A DNA stretch of 64,000 bases. Source: Macrotrachela quadricornifera (taxonomy: Eukaryota > Rotifera > Eurotatoria > Philodinida > Philodinidae). The notes under the pieces were generated by a model. It was not told the origin of the DNA, searched no databases, and saw nothing but the letters and a program-made list of their open reading frames with translations. The stretch covers positions 756,021 to 820,020 of the forward strand of contig JAJEKB010020989.1 of assembly GCA_022393335.1 (NCBI GenBank), written 5' to 3'. Of the stretch, positions 21,688 through 35,200 are shown piece by piece (the first letter of the stretch is position 1; each line of letters starts with the position of its first letter). The position numbers and the translations under genes are program-made.

Positions 21688-22672
21688 ACATCGCCGGATA
21701 AGATCGTAAATCTACCACAGAATCAGCCATATCTCAAACGTATATTAGAAGGAAGGTTACATATTTTTACATGTTTCGATATATTGTTTTTCACCTGTGA
21801 TTTTAATAGAAAAACATTTTTTAAGGCCATCCTTGTATATGATTATGTATACATTTTTGCTCATATAATGATATATTGTGCCTCTGAGAATTTTTACATC
21901 AAACACTTTCTTCTAAACTTAAACTACAAGAACAGATGCATCTTGATTTACCCTTCTAAATGCAAATATATAGTCGTTACTTCACATCTTCCTTCCGAAG
22001 AAATATAGGATTTCCCAGCATCATTTGATGAAAAAATAAATTTTCTAGTGTATTTTCATATGCTGATTCCAAATATCATACTTATTCTTTATAAAAAAAA
22101 CGACAACTTTAAATAATGAAAACTTTGAAATACTACAATTTTTTCTTGATATTTTCCATGAAAATGTATGATCCTTTTGGACCATTTTTTTCGGACAAAA
22201 GCTAATGCATTTTATAAAGGAAATGGCTGGGCAGTTTCAAAAACAATTTCAGTCTTATTACATGTGGTTTATGGAAAAACGAGCTGTTGCATTGCAACAA
22301 TGCTTAAGTGTTTGTACAAAAAATTAATGCTAATTAGGCTAAGAAATTCTATATTTCTCCACAAGCAAATTATGAAGTATCGACTATCTATATGAATTTT
22401 GTAACACAAAGCAAGATGCATCTGTTCTGGTAGTTCGAAGTTAGAAGGAGGTGTTTGATATAGAAACTCTCACAGACACAATATATCACTATATGAGCAA
22501 AAATGTATACATTATCATAAACAAGGATGGCCTTAGAAATTTTTTTTCTATTAAAATCACAGGTGAAAAACAATACATCAAAACATGTAAAATATGTAAG
22601 CTTTCTCCTGTGAGATACCTTTGAAATATAACTGATAGGGTGGTAGATTTATGATCTTATCTGACAGTGTCC
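21688..22672. repeat. ~1-kb foldback element with ~260-bp arms
   Basis: The left arm is about 21688-21945 and the right arm about 22415-22672, inverted and roughly 80-85% identical by eye. Ends read CGGATAAGATCGTAAATCTACCAC on the left (as its first 24 bases' pattern, shared inverted on the right). Both arms contain a matching open stretch that begins MFFTCDFNR, which creates two convergent spurious frames; these are repeat, not genes. The ~470-bp centre is unique and non-coding. Confidence 0.85.
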
Positions 22673-22679
22673 TGTAAAA

Positions 22680-23125
22680 TAAAGGATTCCTTTGACCATC
22701 TATGTAACTTCGAAACACATCTTAATGCATTCAACTGAATTTAAATGTGTCTAGGTGCATTTCAAGATATAAAAATCTATTTTATTAAATCACATAATTA
22801 ACAAAACTGTTGAGTTTGAATTTTTTAAATATTTTTGTATGAAATGTGGAATATTTGTCTTGAATTGATCTATTTCGTAATAATAACTTAGTGAATAACG
22901 CTAGTTGGATATAATAATACCTTTTTTTTTATGTATATTTCATAATATTATAATTTGCCTTCTCACACAGTAAAGGACCCTAACAAAATATTTCAGTAAT
23001 AATTATCTCGATAATATATTTTTTCATTAAAAAAAAAGAAAAAATTCTTTTATAAAAAAACTTACAAATTTTTCTAATGAAATATAAAAACTGTTCTCAT
23101 ACATACATTCAACTTCTTTCTTCCA
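22680..23125. other. Intergenic sequence, nothing recognised
   Basis: AT-rich, with long A and T runs; no frames or repeats of note. Confidence 0.35.
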
Positions 23126-23130
23126 AAAAA

Positions 23131-23285
23131 TACACTCTAAAATAAAATGTGTCGCAACGAGTACCTCGTGTCGCGTCTCTTGCGTTCTCCGTTGGATAAA
23201 TATAGTGAAGAACGCAAGAGATACGACACGAGGTGCTCGTTGCGACACATGCGGCACACAATGCAGCACATTTTATTGTGGTGTG
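23131..23285. repeat. GC-rich hairpin element
   Basis: A near-perfect stem of 39 bp (23149-23187 against 23210-23248, three mismatches) with a 22-bp loop; the arms begin GTGTCGCAACGAG. Outside the stem, complementarity resumes (AATAAAATGTG against CACATTTTATT) after a ~20-bp insertion in the right arm. It is markedly richer in G+C than its surroundings. Overlapping frames on both strands here are shadows of the palindrome. Confidence 0.85.
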
Positions 23286-23289
23286 TGAG

Positions 23290-26230
23290 CTGCCAGCAAT
23301 TTGAATTTCAAGTGAAAATTTTTTCATGATTTTTTTAACATCATTTGATAGAGTAAAAGCCGCTGATCACGAAAATATACTTTTTAGCCCAAGTGAATAC
23401 TTCCTTTTGGTTGAAAAATATTCAAAATTTTCTACTTTTTTCGGCTTCTAAAGGTGATTTTGTCAGATTCAGCATGAATAACTGAGTAGATACAAGTTGT
23501 TAAGTCGATTTTAGGCTAAAAACTATATTGATAGTAACGTTGCGAATGATGTTGAGTCCATCCTATATACGCGGATTTTGTAAGCCTATCTAGTTTTTCT
23601 ACGTAATATTGAAAAAGGAAAGAAATCATATTATAATGGTAGAGAAAAGGATGTTAAGGAAAAAAAAGTTTTTCAAGATTTTTTGCAAACAGTTGTATAT
23701 GATAATTTCATGGTGAATGAATTAGATTGAAACACTTGAAAATCTTTCCTGAAAATTCCCAAAGGTTCTCTGCTCTTATTACAATAGAGATTCAGTTAGG
23801 CCATACTGTCAGTTGTGCATGATTCTCTCTCAAACACTTCGATCATAGGAAGATAGAGTAACTCTCCTACTAAAGAAAGCACATATATGGAACTGCATTA
23901 ACTAGTAAAAAAGATAGAAATAGTTTGCGAAAGAGTCGAAAAAAAACAATTTCTGAGATTCTACTATGACTCTTTTGCCACGGAAAATCTCCAACTAATT
24001 CACGCAGTTTTTGTTGATATTTTGTACATATGTGAGGACTGTCATTCTAAGACAAAGTTTCAGCGAATTTGACCTGACGCGACTGCCACTAAGAGTTACG
24101 AATATTTTTTTCATTAAAGAAGATACGACTTAGCCACTAAATTTCATGTAACTTAGTTAATAAGAGACTTTGAAAGTTATTTGTTTTCTCACTATAATTC
24201 TTGCTCTTTATCAATATCGGCAAAAATATGCACTCTTGCACTTTAAATTAGAGTAATAAATTGATCTTTTACCTTTTTTTTACTTTAGCAAATGGAGAGT
24301 GTTTTTAAAATGAAACCTATTTTCTAACACCTTCATGGGTATTTTACCTGATATATAATTTTGGTGTATACTCAAAATTTGTCGACGATGTATGCTTCTG
24401 ATATCAGTTATCTTTATTTATAAGTAGGTCTCGTAAGAAAAGATATGTTTGCACATACTGATATTACTATGAGAAAACGTCTGGTTTGTCTTGCAACTTT
24501 TATTAGGGTAGTCACGATAAGAAAAGACGAATAATATTAAAAATATCAAATGGTTTTGAAGATGATGGTAGACATGTATTAATGTCGGCATACTAATTAC
24601 TGATGACATCAACACTGAACCTATTAACAGCACCAACATACTTCCACTAGTGTCAATGAAGTGATTTCAACAAAGATCGATGAATTAGCACCTTATACCT
24701 CTATGATAGGCAAGTCACAAAAGTCAGTATCAGTATTTCGGTATATACACTGATGCTGACACATCCCTAGGTGAGGATAAATCGATATAGAGTCGTTTCA
24801 TGATTAATGGTTTATTATCTGCTTTATTAGGACTTCATCAGATTGATTTAAGCTCCTTTCAAAATATTCGATTTTTCCAAAAGTTGTCAATATTGAGTTT
24901 TTAGCATAAAAAGATGTGCCCAAGTTTCTTTTTCAGAACATATATGACTTCTAAAAAATGACCAGGTTTTAATAGACTTATACCAAGAAATATCCACCCT
25001 TCTACCACGTTCTCCGAGAAATTTTTGCGATTTTCTAAAGTTTATCAGCATGGAAAAAAACTACAACGCTGTTTGTAAGTCAGAAAAATTCGAATGCTTC
25101 CCCTTTACAGATCTCAATGAGTAAACTTTTCTTCGAAAGAATTTTTAATAGTTACCTTCCGGGGTGAACCAGACAGGGCTTATTGTCATTGGACCATCAT
25201 TTTTATGCTGAGTCGAAGACGCTTCCACTAGTATGTTCATAAAAAATCAATGAGATTGAAGTTAAAAATTCTGTTCGGACAAAAATTGCTTACTGACATT
25301 GACTTTAGTTTGAAACTAGCCCAAGTTCGATATTTCATTTTACGTTGAAGTTTTATCGATTCTCTTGAAAACCAAAACTGGCCTATACATTAGCTGGAAA
25401 GCCGGTCCAGTTTCACCATTCAGACTGACGTTTTTACCAGAAGTGTATCACTCCAGGATTACTCTCATATCCGAAAATTTCAGCTCAAAAGTATCATCAT
25501 GAGTGGAAAATCATTTCTGAGAAAGACTTTAAGGTAAAAAAAAGAACTGTATGATCTGATAAAACTCAAAATTTTTTACCACTCGGGATATTTATCTATT
25601 CTCTTGCATTCATGTATTAAACAAAAAAAAATAAGCATAGCGAACATACTCTCCATTGACAAGTACAAAAAAATCTGCATTTTTTGTTACTTCTAGAATT
25701 TTCTATTGAATCTATTATTCCTCCTCTTTCCAACAGTAAAAACTACAGTTCTTTATCCTGTGAATATCAAACATTAGTACCGAGACACATGCGATTTTAT
25801 TATGAAATTATTTGAATTGTAATCAAATAGCATAGAAAACTAGAATTAATGATACTATCTATTGATAAAAAAAGACAATTTCTTCAAATCTTCTATACGA
25901 AATTGACATACGATCAATACTACATTTGGATTGTTCTAAATATATATCTGTTCATTTATGCAGAATTATCTCGTATAAATACTTTTCTGTATCACATTCA
26001 TATATAATTCTTTTTCTTCACATTTTCCTTTTTTTTTATCGTTCTCTTTTTACATTTCATATCATTTGAGTTAAAATTTTACATGAGATTTTATTCATTC
26101 TTTCTCAGTCGTTTCTTATGTCAATAAATATACTGTTTTTTTTCATTACTTCATACATAGAGAACAAAAAAAAAATCTTATGGATAAAGATTTTTCTTGT
26201 ATACAATAAATTTCTTTTGATTTTTTTTTT
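23290..26230. other. Long gene-free stretch before the giant gene
   Basis: No supported gene. A small hairpin (GTCAGTATCAGT ... ACTGATGCTGAC) lies at about 24725-24761. The part at 25140-25500 is less AT-rich but has stops in all frames. The last ~300 bases are T-rich and end in the acceptor-like TTTTTTTTAG at 26231-26232, just before the RNF213-like start. Confidence 0.4.
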
Positions 26231-26254
26231 AGATTTGTAGAATCTATTTAAAAT

Positions 26255-29200
26255 ATGCCGAATAATTTTTCACACTGGTTTAATCGTGAAGTATCTATAT
26301 CTGAATCTGCCAGTAATTGCGGACGTCTGTTTGAGTCTATTGATGTTGAAATTGAATTTTTCAATTCAATTCTAAAATATTTTCTTGATTTTGATGAAAT
26401 CAATTCAGGACAAAATGAAACATTTTATAATGATATAGATTATATAACACAATGTACAATCACTGATTTAACATTACAGAAAGATGATACTCGAACATCA
26501 AAACGTCTAGATACTTATCTATATATTTATCGTCGAATTGAAGAATATATTAATCAAATAAATATAGATTATAAACCATTAGAACAATTTCAAAAAGAAT
26601 TATTTCATTTATTAGTCTCGATATTTAAACAAACAAATGGTGAAAAACCAAATCTTATTATTGAAGATAAAGATTTACTTTTAAAAATAAATATTCCTCA
26701 ATATTTATCATCGATTGATACAATTAATGATTTAAACACATTAGAAGAATTTTTTGTTTTAAGTAAATTATCAATACAAGCTTTACATGATAATAATTCT
26801 AAATTTCAATGGATTGATATATTATCTAAAATAAAAGAAATAAAAATCTCTTTAGAACAATTTATTCAAGTATATTTAGATTATGAAAAAATATTTCTAA
26901 AATTTCCATTTGATACATCAATATTTATTTATCTTATTCAACGAATGCATCCATTAAAATCATCAACAAAAGAATCACCATTTGCATTATTTTTTCATTT
27001 AAATAAACAATTAAATCTTTCTCCACAATTATTTTTTGAACAATTTCAATTAATATTTCTTAATGGAATTAAAAATCAATGGTATGAAATGAAAGATATT
27101 GCTGAATTATTTAAATATCTTCAATCAATAGATTATTTATTTGAAAAATATTTTTCACATTATTCATCAAATGTAAACACAGATGAACTATGGAATATGT
27201 TTTTATATTTATATAAAATTGATTTAGTTAATAATATTATTCAACAATGTTTAATATCAATATTAAATGAAAGAATTTTATTAATTGATATTAAAACATT
27301 TCAACATTATGCTAATTTAGCTAATAATTGTTTAGTAGAAATAAAATCAGAATTTCGTGTACATTTTATTAATTTATTTGAAAATATTTTTGATAATTAT
27401 ATTATTAAACAAATGAATAATTTTCAATATTCTCGAATTAATTGTATTGAATTATTACAAATTGGTTTAAAATTATCATTTAAAAAACTTTTTCAAAGAG
27501 ATTCTTGTTTATTTCTTATTCGGAAAATTTTATTTGAAATTGATATCTATCATAAACATAATGTACAATCATTGAAAATATTATTTGAAAATTTAATTCA
27601 TTTTGATAATAATTTATATGAACAATATATTCCAGAAAAAATTCTTGATGATGAATGGTTAAAAGATTTTTTAATTCTTGATATAAAAAATTGGTTAAAA
27701 TTAGATGAAAATATGTATAAATATTTATGTGAAAATCATCAAAATAATTCATGGATAATTTATATTTGGTCAAGAATAATACATTTAAGTATTTTAAAAA
27801 TGTTAAATAATAATCATATTGATATTTTAATTAAATTTAATTATTGGATTAGAAATGTTAAACATGATATTTATAATGATAATGATATACTTACAATTAT
27901 TTTAATTAATAAATTATTTGATTTAATACTTTTTAAATATTCAAGATTAATTTTATTATTACCAAATATTGATAGAATTATTTATTTTATTATATCTATG
28001 CGTAAAAATACATTAATTAAAATTAATATATATGATATTAATAATTTTATTGATAATGGGAAAGAAATTCTTTATGAAATTCTTCAATTAAAAAGTAAGT
28101 TAGTTTTAATATCGAGTCTTTACAAGGGAAGATCGTAGCAGATATGTCTGCGAGATGAATATATGAATTGATCTTTGTCTTTCTTTCAACGTTAACCTAC
28201 GGTAATAGTAGAGAGAAATTCATAAACCGAAATATATATTGATTAATCTTCTCTTCTGCAATGCAAATAGTTATATCGTATTTCACATTTTAGTTCCACA
28301 AGGAGTGTGCTGAAAGCTTTTTTTTATGCTGTTCACAGATCTTTTGATTACTAGATATAAATTGAAAACGGGATTTATAAAAATTTTTCAAATATCTCAA
28401 GCTTTTCTACCATCAGATTTTCTCTACTATCGACAAGTATCGATTAGTTTTTCTCTGTTTGGATTCTATGACTTAATGTAGAGTTGTTGTTTATTTATAG
28501 GTAAATGTTCAGTATATCGTGACTTATTAACTGATTCGATCGTTCATTGTTTTGTTCCATTGGTCGATTTAAAAACCATATTTCAATCAGTTGATCATGA
28601 ACAATATAAATTTCCATTAACAAGACCAAATATTGATGATATTGTTGCTCTACCAAAACCAAAAGATATTGATATTATTAATATTAAATCTAATGAAGAA
28701 TTTTTTGTTCAATTTACTCAACAAATAAATGAGTGGTTTAATTGGTTTGATCGATTTATTGATATATTTCAATATATTATTGATTGGTTAAAACATCATA
28801 ATGTTAATAATGCTAATCAATTATTAAATAATATATTAAAAATATATAATGAACCTAAAATAACTATAATTGATATAAAAATAATTCTTAATAATATTTT
28901 AAAATTATTAGAATCATTTAAAGATCTTCAACATCTTTGTCAATTATTTAATTGTTTAATTCCATTTCAAATTCTTAATCAAGGTAGATTAAATACTGAA
29001 GATAATACAGAAAATTTTCTTCGAGAATTAAAACATTTTCAATCAAATAATACATTTCTAGTAGAAAGTAAGAAGATTTATGAAAAAATTATTTCTATAT
29101 CTTATCGTCAACATATTCAATGGTCATTAATTAGTGAAAATGATCCATGTGATATAACAATTAAATATCGAATTCATGGAATAAATAATCAATATAAAAT

Positions 29201-32200
29201 ATTATATGAAGGAATAAATGTTCCTATTCATAAATATATTCTTCATGGTCAATTTGAATGTCAACGTAATGGACAATTATTAATTATTATTAATAATAAA
29301 AATAATTTAACATCGAAAATTATTTGGTATAAAATTAAATCTAGTAATTTATTAACTTGTCATTTATTTCATGGTATATTTAATATATATTATAATAAAT
29401 ATTATCAAGAAAATATTTCTGAATATGATTTTAGTTATTTACTTGATCAAGTATATGATTTTATAAATAAACTATTCGATGGTAATTTAACATTACGAAC
29501 TATAACAGAATTACAATCAATTTTCTATGATAAAAATATTAATATTCGAGAAGAAGTTAAAAAATTATATAGAAATCATTCATATAATGAAAAACAAATT
29601 GAACAAGTTTGTGAATGGTTACAAATCTATCAATATTATAGTCATCTTAATGTTATTATAAATTGTATTGAAAAATTTCATATTTTATCATTAGATGATA
29701 ATAAACAAACAAAATTTTTTGATTTAAAACATTTAAGTAATAATGATAATTGTTTATTAAATGAAATAACTCATACTTATAAAATTTTACATGAATATTT
29801 TCAAACTTTAACACATCAACATTTACAATTAATTAAAACTGTTGTAGAATATTCTAATGTTATACAAATGATGAAATCATTTGATCTTTATTCACAACAT
29901 GGTCGACGACGTTTTCAAGAATTACGAGATAATTTAACAACACAATTTCAATTACAAGAATTAAATAATATGATATTAAATTCATGGATTATAACTTATA
30001 CATTAATTGAACCATTTATGTTTAAAGCAAAAGATTTTGATGAATTTGTTTTTCGTCTTGCTCAAATAACTATTTTAGAAGAAAGTTCATTGGATCATAT
30101 TAAAGGTAAATTTTAATCAGAACATGATAACTTAAAGGAGAGAAAAATAACGAATCCTATTCATATATAGTAATTTAGGTGTGAATAGAGTTTAGTAAGA
30201 TTAAGAAAACCCTAAAAAGGTTCACGCCTATTGTCGATTGATTCAGAATCTATGACTGTTTCATGATATTGTTTGGTCTGTCTGCAGGCATTTACTAGAA
30301 GATTAAATTAGAAAATTTTACTCAAAGATATGTCTTATAGCTCTTAGAATATCCTGAAAACTTTAACCAAAACAAGTGTTCTCTTCTCACGATACGTTTA
30401 TAGTTTGATCTTCCAGTTTCTGCCTGCAGAATGACTTAGAGTAGTAATCTAGTCATCAGACAGACACGGAAATGTAATGCCACCTTTGTCAATTTTTGAC
30501 CGAAAAAGAGCATTTCATCAATTTTACGAAATTGATATTTTTGAATATTTCAAAATATTCGATGTTTGCTTTTCAAAAATGACGATTACTTCTATGCTAT
30601 TGGAACCGATAAATAATGTTTCTGAATTGGTTACCAAGACATTTTTCTTCTCTAAAAATCTTCATTTTTTGGTGTTATCAGTAGCAACAGACATGGAAGT
30701 CAGTTAAAAAAAGGCGAAATTTTCGTAGATTGAAAACTATTGGAGAAATCTGCTTTGCTGTTGTGAAAATCTCTCATCGTATAATCATTTTTTTAATCAC
30801 TGAGGAAATTCTCCAAAGAGTATTGTTTCCTCTGTAATTCGTTCATGACTACCCGACTATTTCAGAGTTTTCTTAGTCTCATTGAATTCTACTCATAGTC
30901 AAAATATAAAATTGAACAACATCTGACAGTTGAATATGTTTAAAGAAAAACAATTATAATTAAATTAAATTTTTTGAGTTTATCTCATGTAGTGTAAACT
31001 CTTTTTTCATTGGCTTTTGTTTAGAAAAATTAGAAAAAATATTTTAAAAGTAGACGATTGTCATTTCACCCATTTCAACTGCTAAATCTGCTATCGTCCT
31101 AAATGGTTCACTAAAAACAAAACTAGAGAATTACAAAAGTGAAGCAATATTCCCTATTATCATCGTTTGATCATTATTTGAGAATAACTTTTTAGTTACT
31201 TTTGATTAGCATTTATTAGTTTTAATTCAAAAATTTGAACAATCTCAATGAAATAGTTTTACTTTCTAGTGGTTAATGATAATATATCACTTGTAACATT
31301 ATGGTTATCAGCAGAAGAAACAACAGTCTTAGATAATGCTTTAATTACGATGGAACATTTATATAAAACTGGAACTGTTGATATTCATTTACGACATTTA
31401 ACAAATGAACCATCTTATTATGAAATTGGTTATTCAATTGATCGTATTCAAAGTCAAAAAAAAGTCACTAATGAAAATGATGAAACAGTACAAGTTGAGA
31501 AGAAAAAAATTCAATTTCAATTATCAATGTCAGATATTGATGATCATAGACGTCAATTAACATTTTGTAATGTTAATGTTCAACAAAAACTAATTCATAA
31601 AAAACCTTTAATTAATGGACAATTAAAATTATTACAAATAATTGAAAATATCTATCATATATATACTAAATTAGAATTAATTGGTCATCCTGATTATCAG
31701 TTAAGAGATGAACATTATGAAATTCATCTGCAACCATGTAAGAAAATATTCTTTTAGCAGTATCGAAGAACTAAAATATAGGATTCCCTATTTTGCGTAG
31801 GAACTATTAACTTCGCCTTTTTTTTAAATATAACTTACTGCAAATCGTACCCATGGGTAAAATTTTTGCGGAGAAAAACACGTTTCAGAAACGCATTTTT
31901 GTAGAACGCCCAAAAAAATAAAAAACGATCACCCTCTTATTAGGAATCAACCTGAAAATTCTATTTGTTACCTGTCTTGCGTTGACTCTTACGACGGTTA
32001 TATTATCCAACAGCTGAGAAGAGGATTCAAACACGAGAACAAATGATTCGTAGTCATGTAAATATGCATTACACTAGAACTGTCGAATGTGTGAACTATT
32101 CATTCCATCTCATCCTTATTCCAAACGTTAGGAATTGTCATACTGACTCGTGCCAAGTGTTTTTTACTTAATATAACTATATTAATGGATAGAAGAAAAT

Positions 32201-35200
32201 AATCTTTCCCATCCTCTAACTCACATTGACAATCAATCGCATTTAATTGACTGTATATTTATCACTCGTAAACTCCACTGATGTCACTTATGTGTCAGAA
32301 AAAGCAAACTATACGAATAGAATGGTTTGTATGAAAAATTGCGCCCGATATTATAACTTGTTGATGATTTACAAAGTTCTTTTTCCCTATCATATATTGA
32401 TGAAAATTTCATTAACATCCAAGCTACTTTATGAAAAGAATTGTCCTTGAAATGACTAAAAACCTTGACTCCAATACAGTCTTAATTTAGCATTGCGATA
32501 GATTCTTTTGAAAAAAAATGCTACAAAATGCATTTTATTTGACAAACAGCCTTGCGAAACGCCTTTTGTGACTTTAATTATAGAAAAAGTTTGAAACACA
32601 CATGTTTTGACACAGCGTTTCACATCAGCTCTTGTATGAACATTGTGAAATTCGTTTTTTTTCCAAACTAAGATATCCATTCCACCTGAAATGCTATTAA
32701 ACGCGTTCGTAAGGGGATCCATTTCGCATCGTTTTGAAAGTTAATATTGCGAAACGTATTTCATTTCTGAATTACTTCGGAACACGCTCAAAAGAGAGAC
32801 GCGTTTTGTATCTTGAGGGTGAAGGTGAGGTTCTCAGGAATATCTGATCAACGGACACTACAATGCATGAGGGTGCCAATAAACTGCTATCTGTGGACTG
32901 CTGCAAAAACCAGCAGGCAGCATCCTTAATCTATCATATAGTGATAGTTGAGTAGCTGATTAATTGAATAGTCGAATCGAATTAACGAGTTCTACATTAC
33001 TGATATAGTTAAAAATCATGAAGTCAAAAAACTGTTATATAATTAGTATATCTTACATCGTTAACATATTCGTTGTGATAGAATATTTTTATCTTATTTT
33101 TTTGTTTTAGTTTTAATTGATTCAGTATCAACAGATTTACAAAATTATGAAAATATTATTCATACATATATTAATAATTTACAATCGATATACAATACTT
33201 TACAAGCTACATATGATATGTGGATAGATAAATTAAAAAAATATCGTATAGAATTTAAATTATTGAAATTATTTACTAATCGTGAAATAATGATTTTAAT
33301 TATTCTACTTCGAACATCGAATGTAGAAAATTCTATTCGAAATTATTTTTTAAAAAAATTATTTTTATTTAATGATTTAAATAATGAAAAAGAACAAGAA
33401 GAAAAATTTACAATACATTTTCTTGAACATTATTTTCGTTCATTAAAAATTTCAGAAATAAATTTAACAACAAATCATCTTATTCAACTTTATCAAAAAC
33501 ATCATATCGAAATTGGATCAAATACTGATACATATTTAAAAAAATTAGTAGAATTTCTTCAAGATTTATTTGGAAATAATGAAGAAAATATCTTTCAAAA
33601 AGAAGAAATACATGATAAAAATCAACAAATTCTCGTTAATATTAATCGTTCAACATTAAATTCAAATAAAATTTCTTTTGAACATGATTTTGATTTAAAT
33701 ACTTGTTGTATTCTATTAAATATCTTTGAAAATCGTTTACCATCTTCTTATCAAATTCTTTGGTGTTTAAATACAACAGAAGAAGATATTTATTTATTTT
33801 TTTCTCGTATACGAACATTTCCTTCTCTTACATTTGTTATTATGGATATTGATAAAATGCATCATCGTTTACGAGAATTACTTTTAAATCAACAAGATTT
33901 ATTAACACGTGAACAACATATACATGGAAATGTATTTTATTTTTCAAATGAATTAACAACTAATCGAAAAGGTTTAAAAGAATTTAATATACCAATTGAT
34001 TATATAAATTCTAATCAATGTTATGAACATTTAATAAATCTATTTAATAAACATAATATTATTCCATCACAAATTCAAATTATATGTGGTAAAGCAGGCA
34101 TTGGTAAATAAATAATATTTATTATTTAACAAAAACAAAAAAAATTTTATTTTTAGGTAAAACTCATCGTATTAACAAAGAATATAGAACTGATAATACA
34201 TTATGTTTTAGTATTAATGATAAATTAAATTTATCTTTATTAATTAGATCATTTCTTTTATTTGATTCAAATATGATTAATAATAATCCATCAATATTTT
34301 TTAATATATCAATTCATGCACCATTTGAAGAATTAAACCGAATATTATTTTCACTTTTTATTTGCGGATGTTTAAATGATCCAATTAGTGGTTTAATATT
34401 TTCGCTACCATATATTCAACCATGGAAATTTATTATTGAAGTTCCTTATTCAGATATTTCTGATTTAAGTGTTTTCGAAAATTTCAATCAAATTTTACCA
34501 ATTCTTTCAATTATTTCTCCATCAACAATAGAAGAAGTTACATCTGATAATTATCTATTATCAATTAATAAAGAAGAAGAACTTGTTGCTCGTTATTTAA
34601 AAGCATTTGAAGATAAAACAATTAATCGTCTGGCAATATCAGATGCACGTGGTGATTGTATACCTATTAGTTTTGAACCAATAACAAATGCTAATGATTG
34701 TCGAAAATATATTTATAATTGTATTAATAAATATGCATCAGAATTACCAAAAAATAAAATCTATGAAATTTCATTTATAAAATTTTTATATCGTCGTATA
34801 CTTTTTTTTCAAGGATATTTTTATTGTTGGAATGAAAATATAAAAGAATTAGGTACAATAGCTATGGAACAAATGATAAATGAAACAAAATATTTAACAC
34901 AAATTAATTTTCAAAATAATAATTATTCTCATGTTTATCTTGTTTATGATCCATGTTTTTCATTACATTTATTATATACTAATTGGAATGATGTATCATA
35001 TGAATTAAAAAATCTTCTTAATAATCATGATTTATTAATATCTAATGAATATAAAAAAAAAGATTATTTTGCTGAATGTTTATCATGGTTAATTAATATT
35101 GAATATAAAATATTTATGAAAATAATTAATGAAACAAAATTTATATTAACAGAACAATTTGCTTATAGACTTTTTCATATACATGAAAGAAAATTAACTA

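Noticed and set aside
21784..22573. Two related convergent small proteins (MFFTCDFNR...)
   Set aside because: Similarity continues outside the frames as an inverted DNA repeat, so they are repeat arms rather than genes.
23027..23329. Three overlapping frames on both strands with arginine- and cysteine-rich peptides
   Set aside because: They lie on a palindrome; similar peptides in opposite directions arise from the hairpin itself.
30477..30707. 76-codon frame inside intron 2 of the giant gene
   Set aside because: No splice signals place it as an exon and it has no recognisable content.
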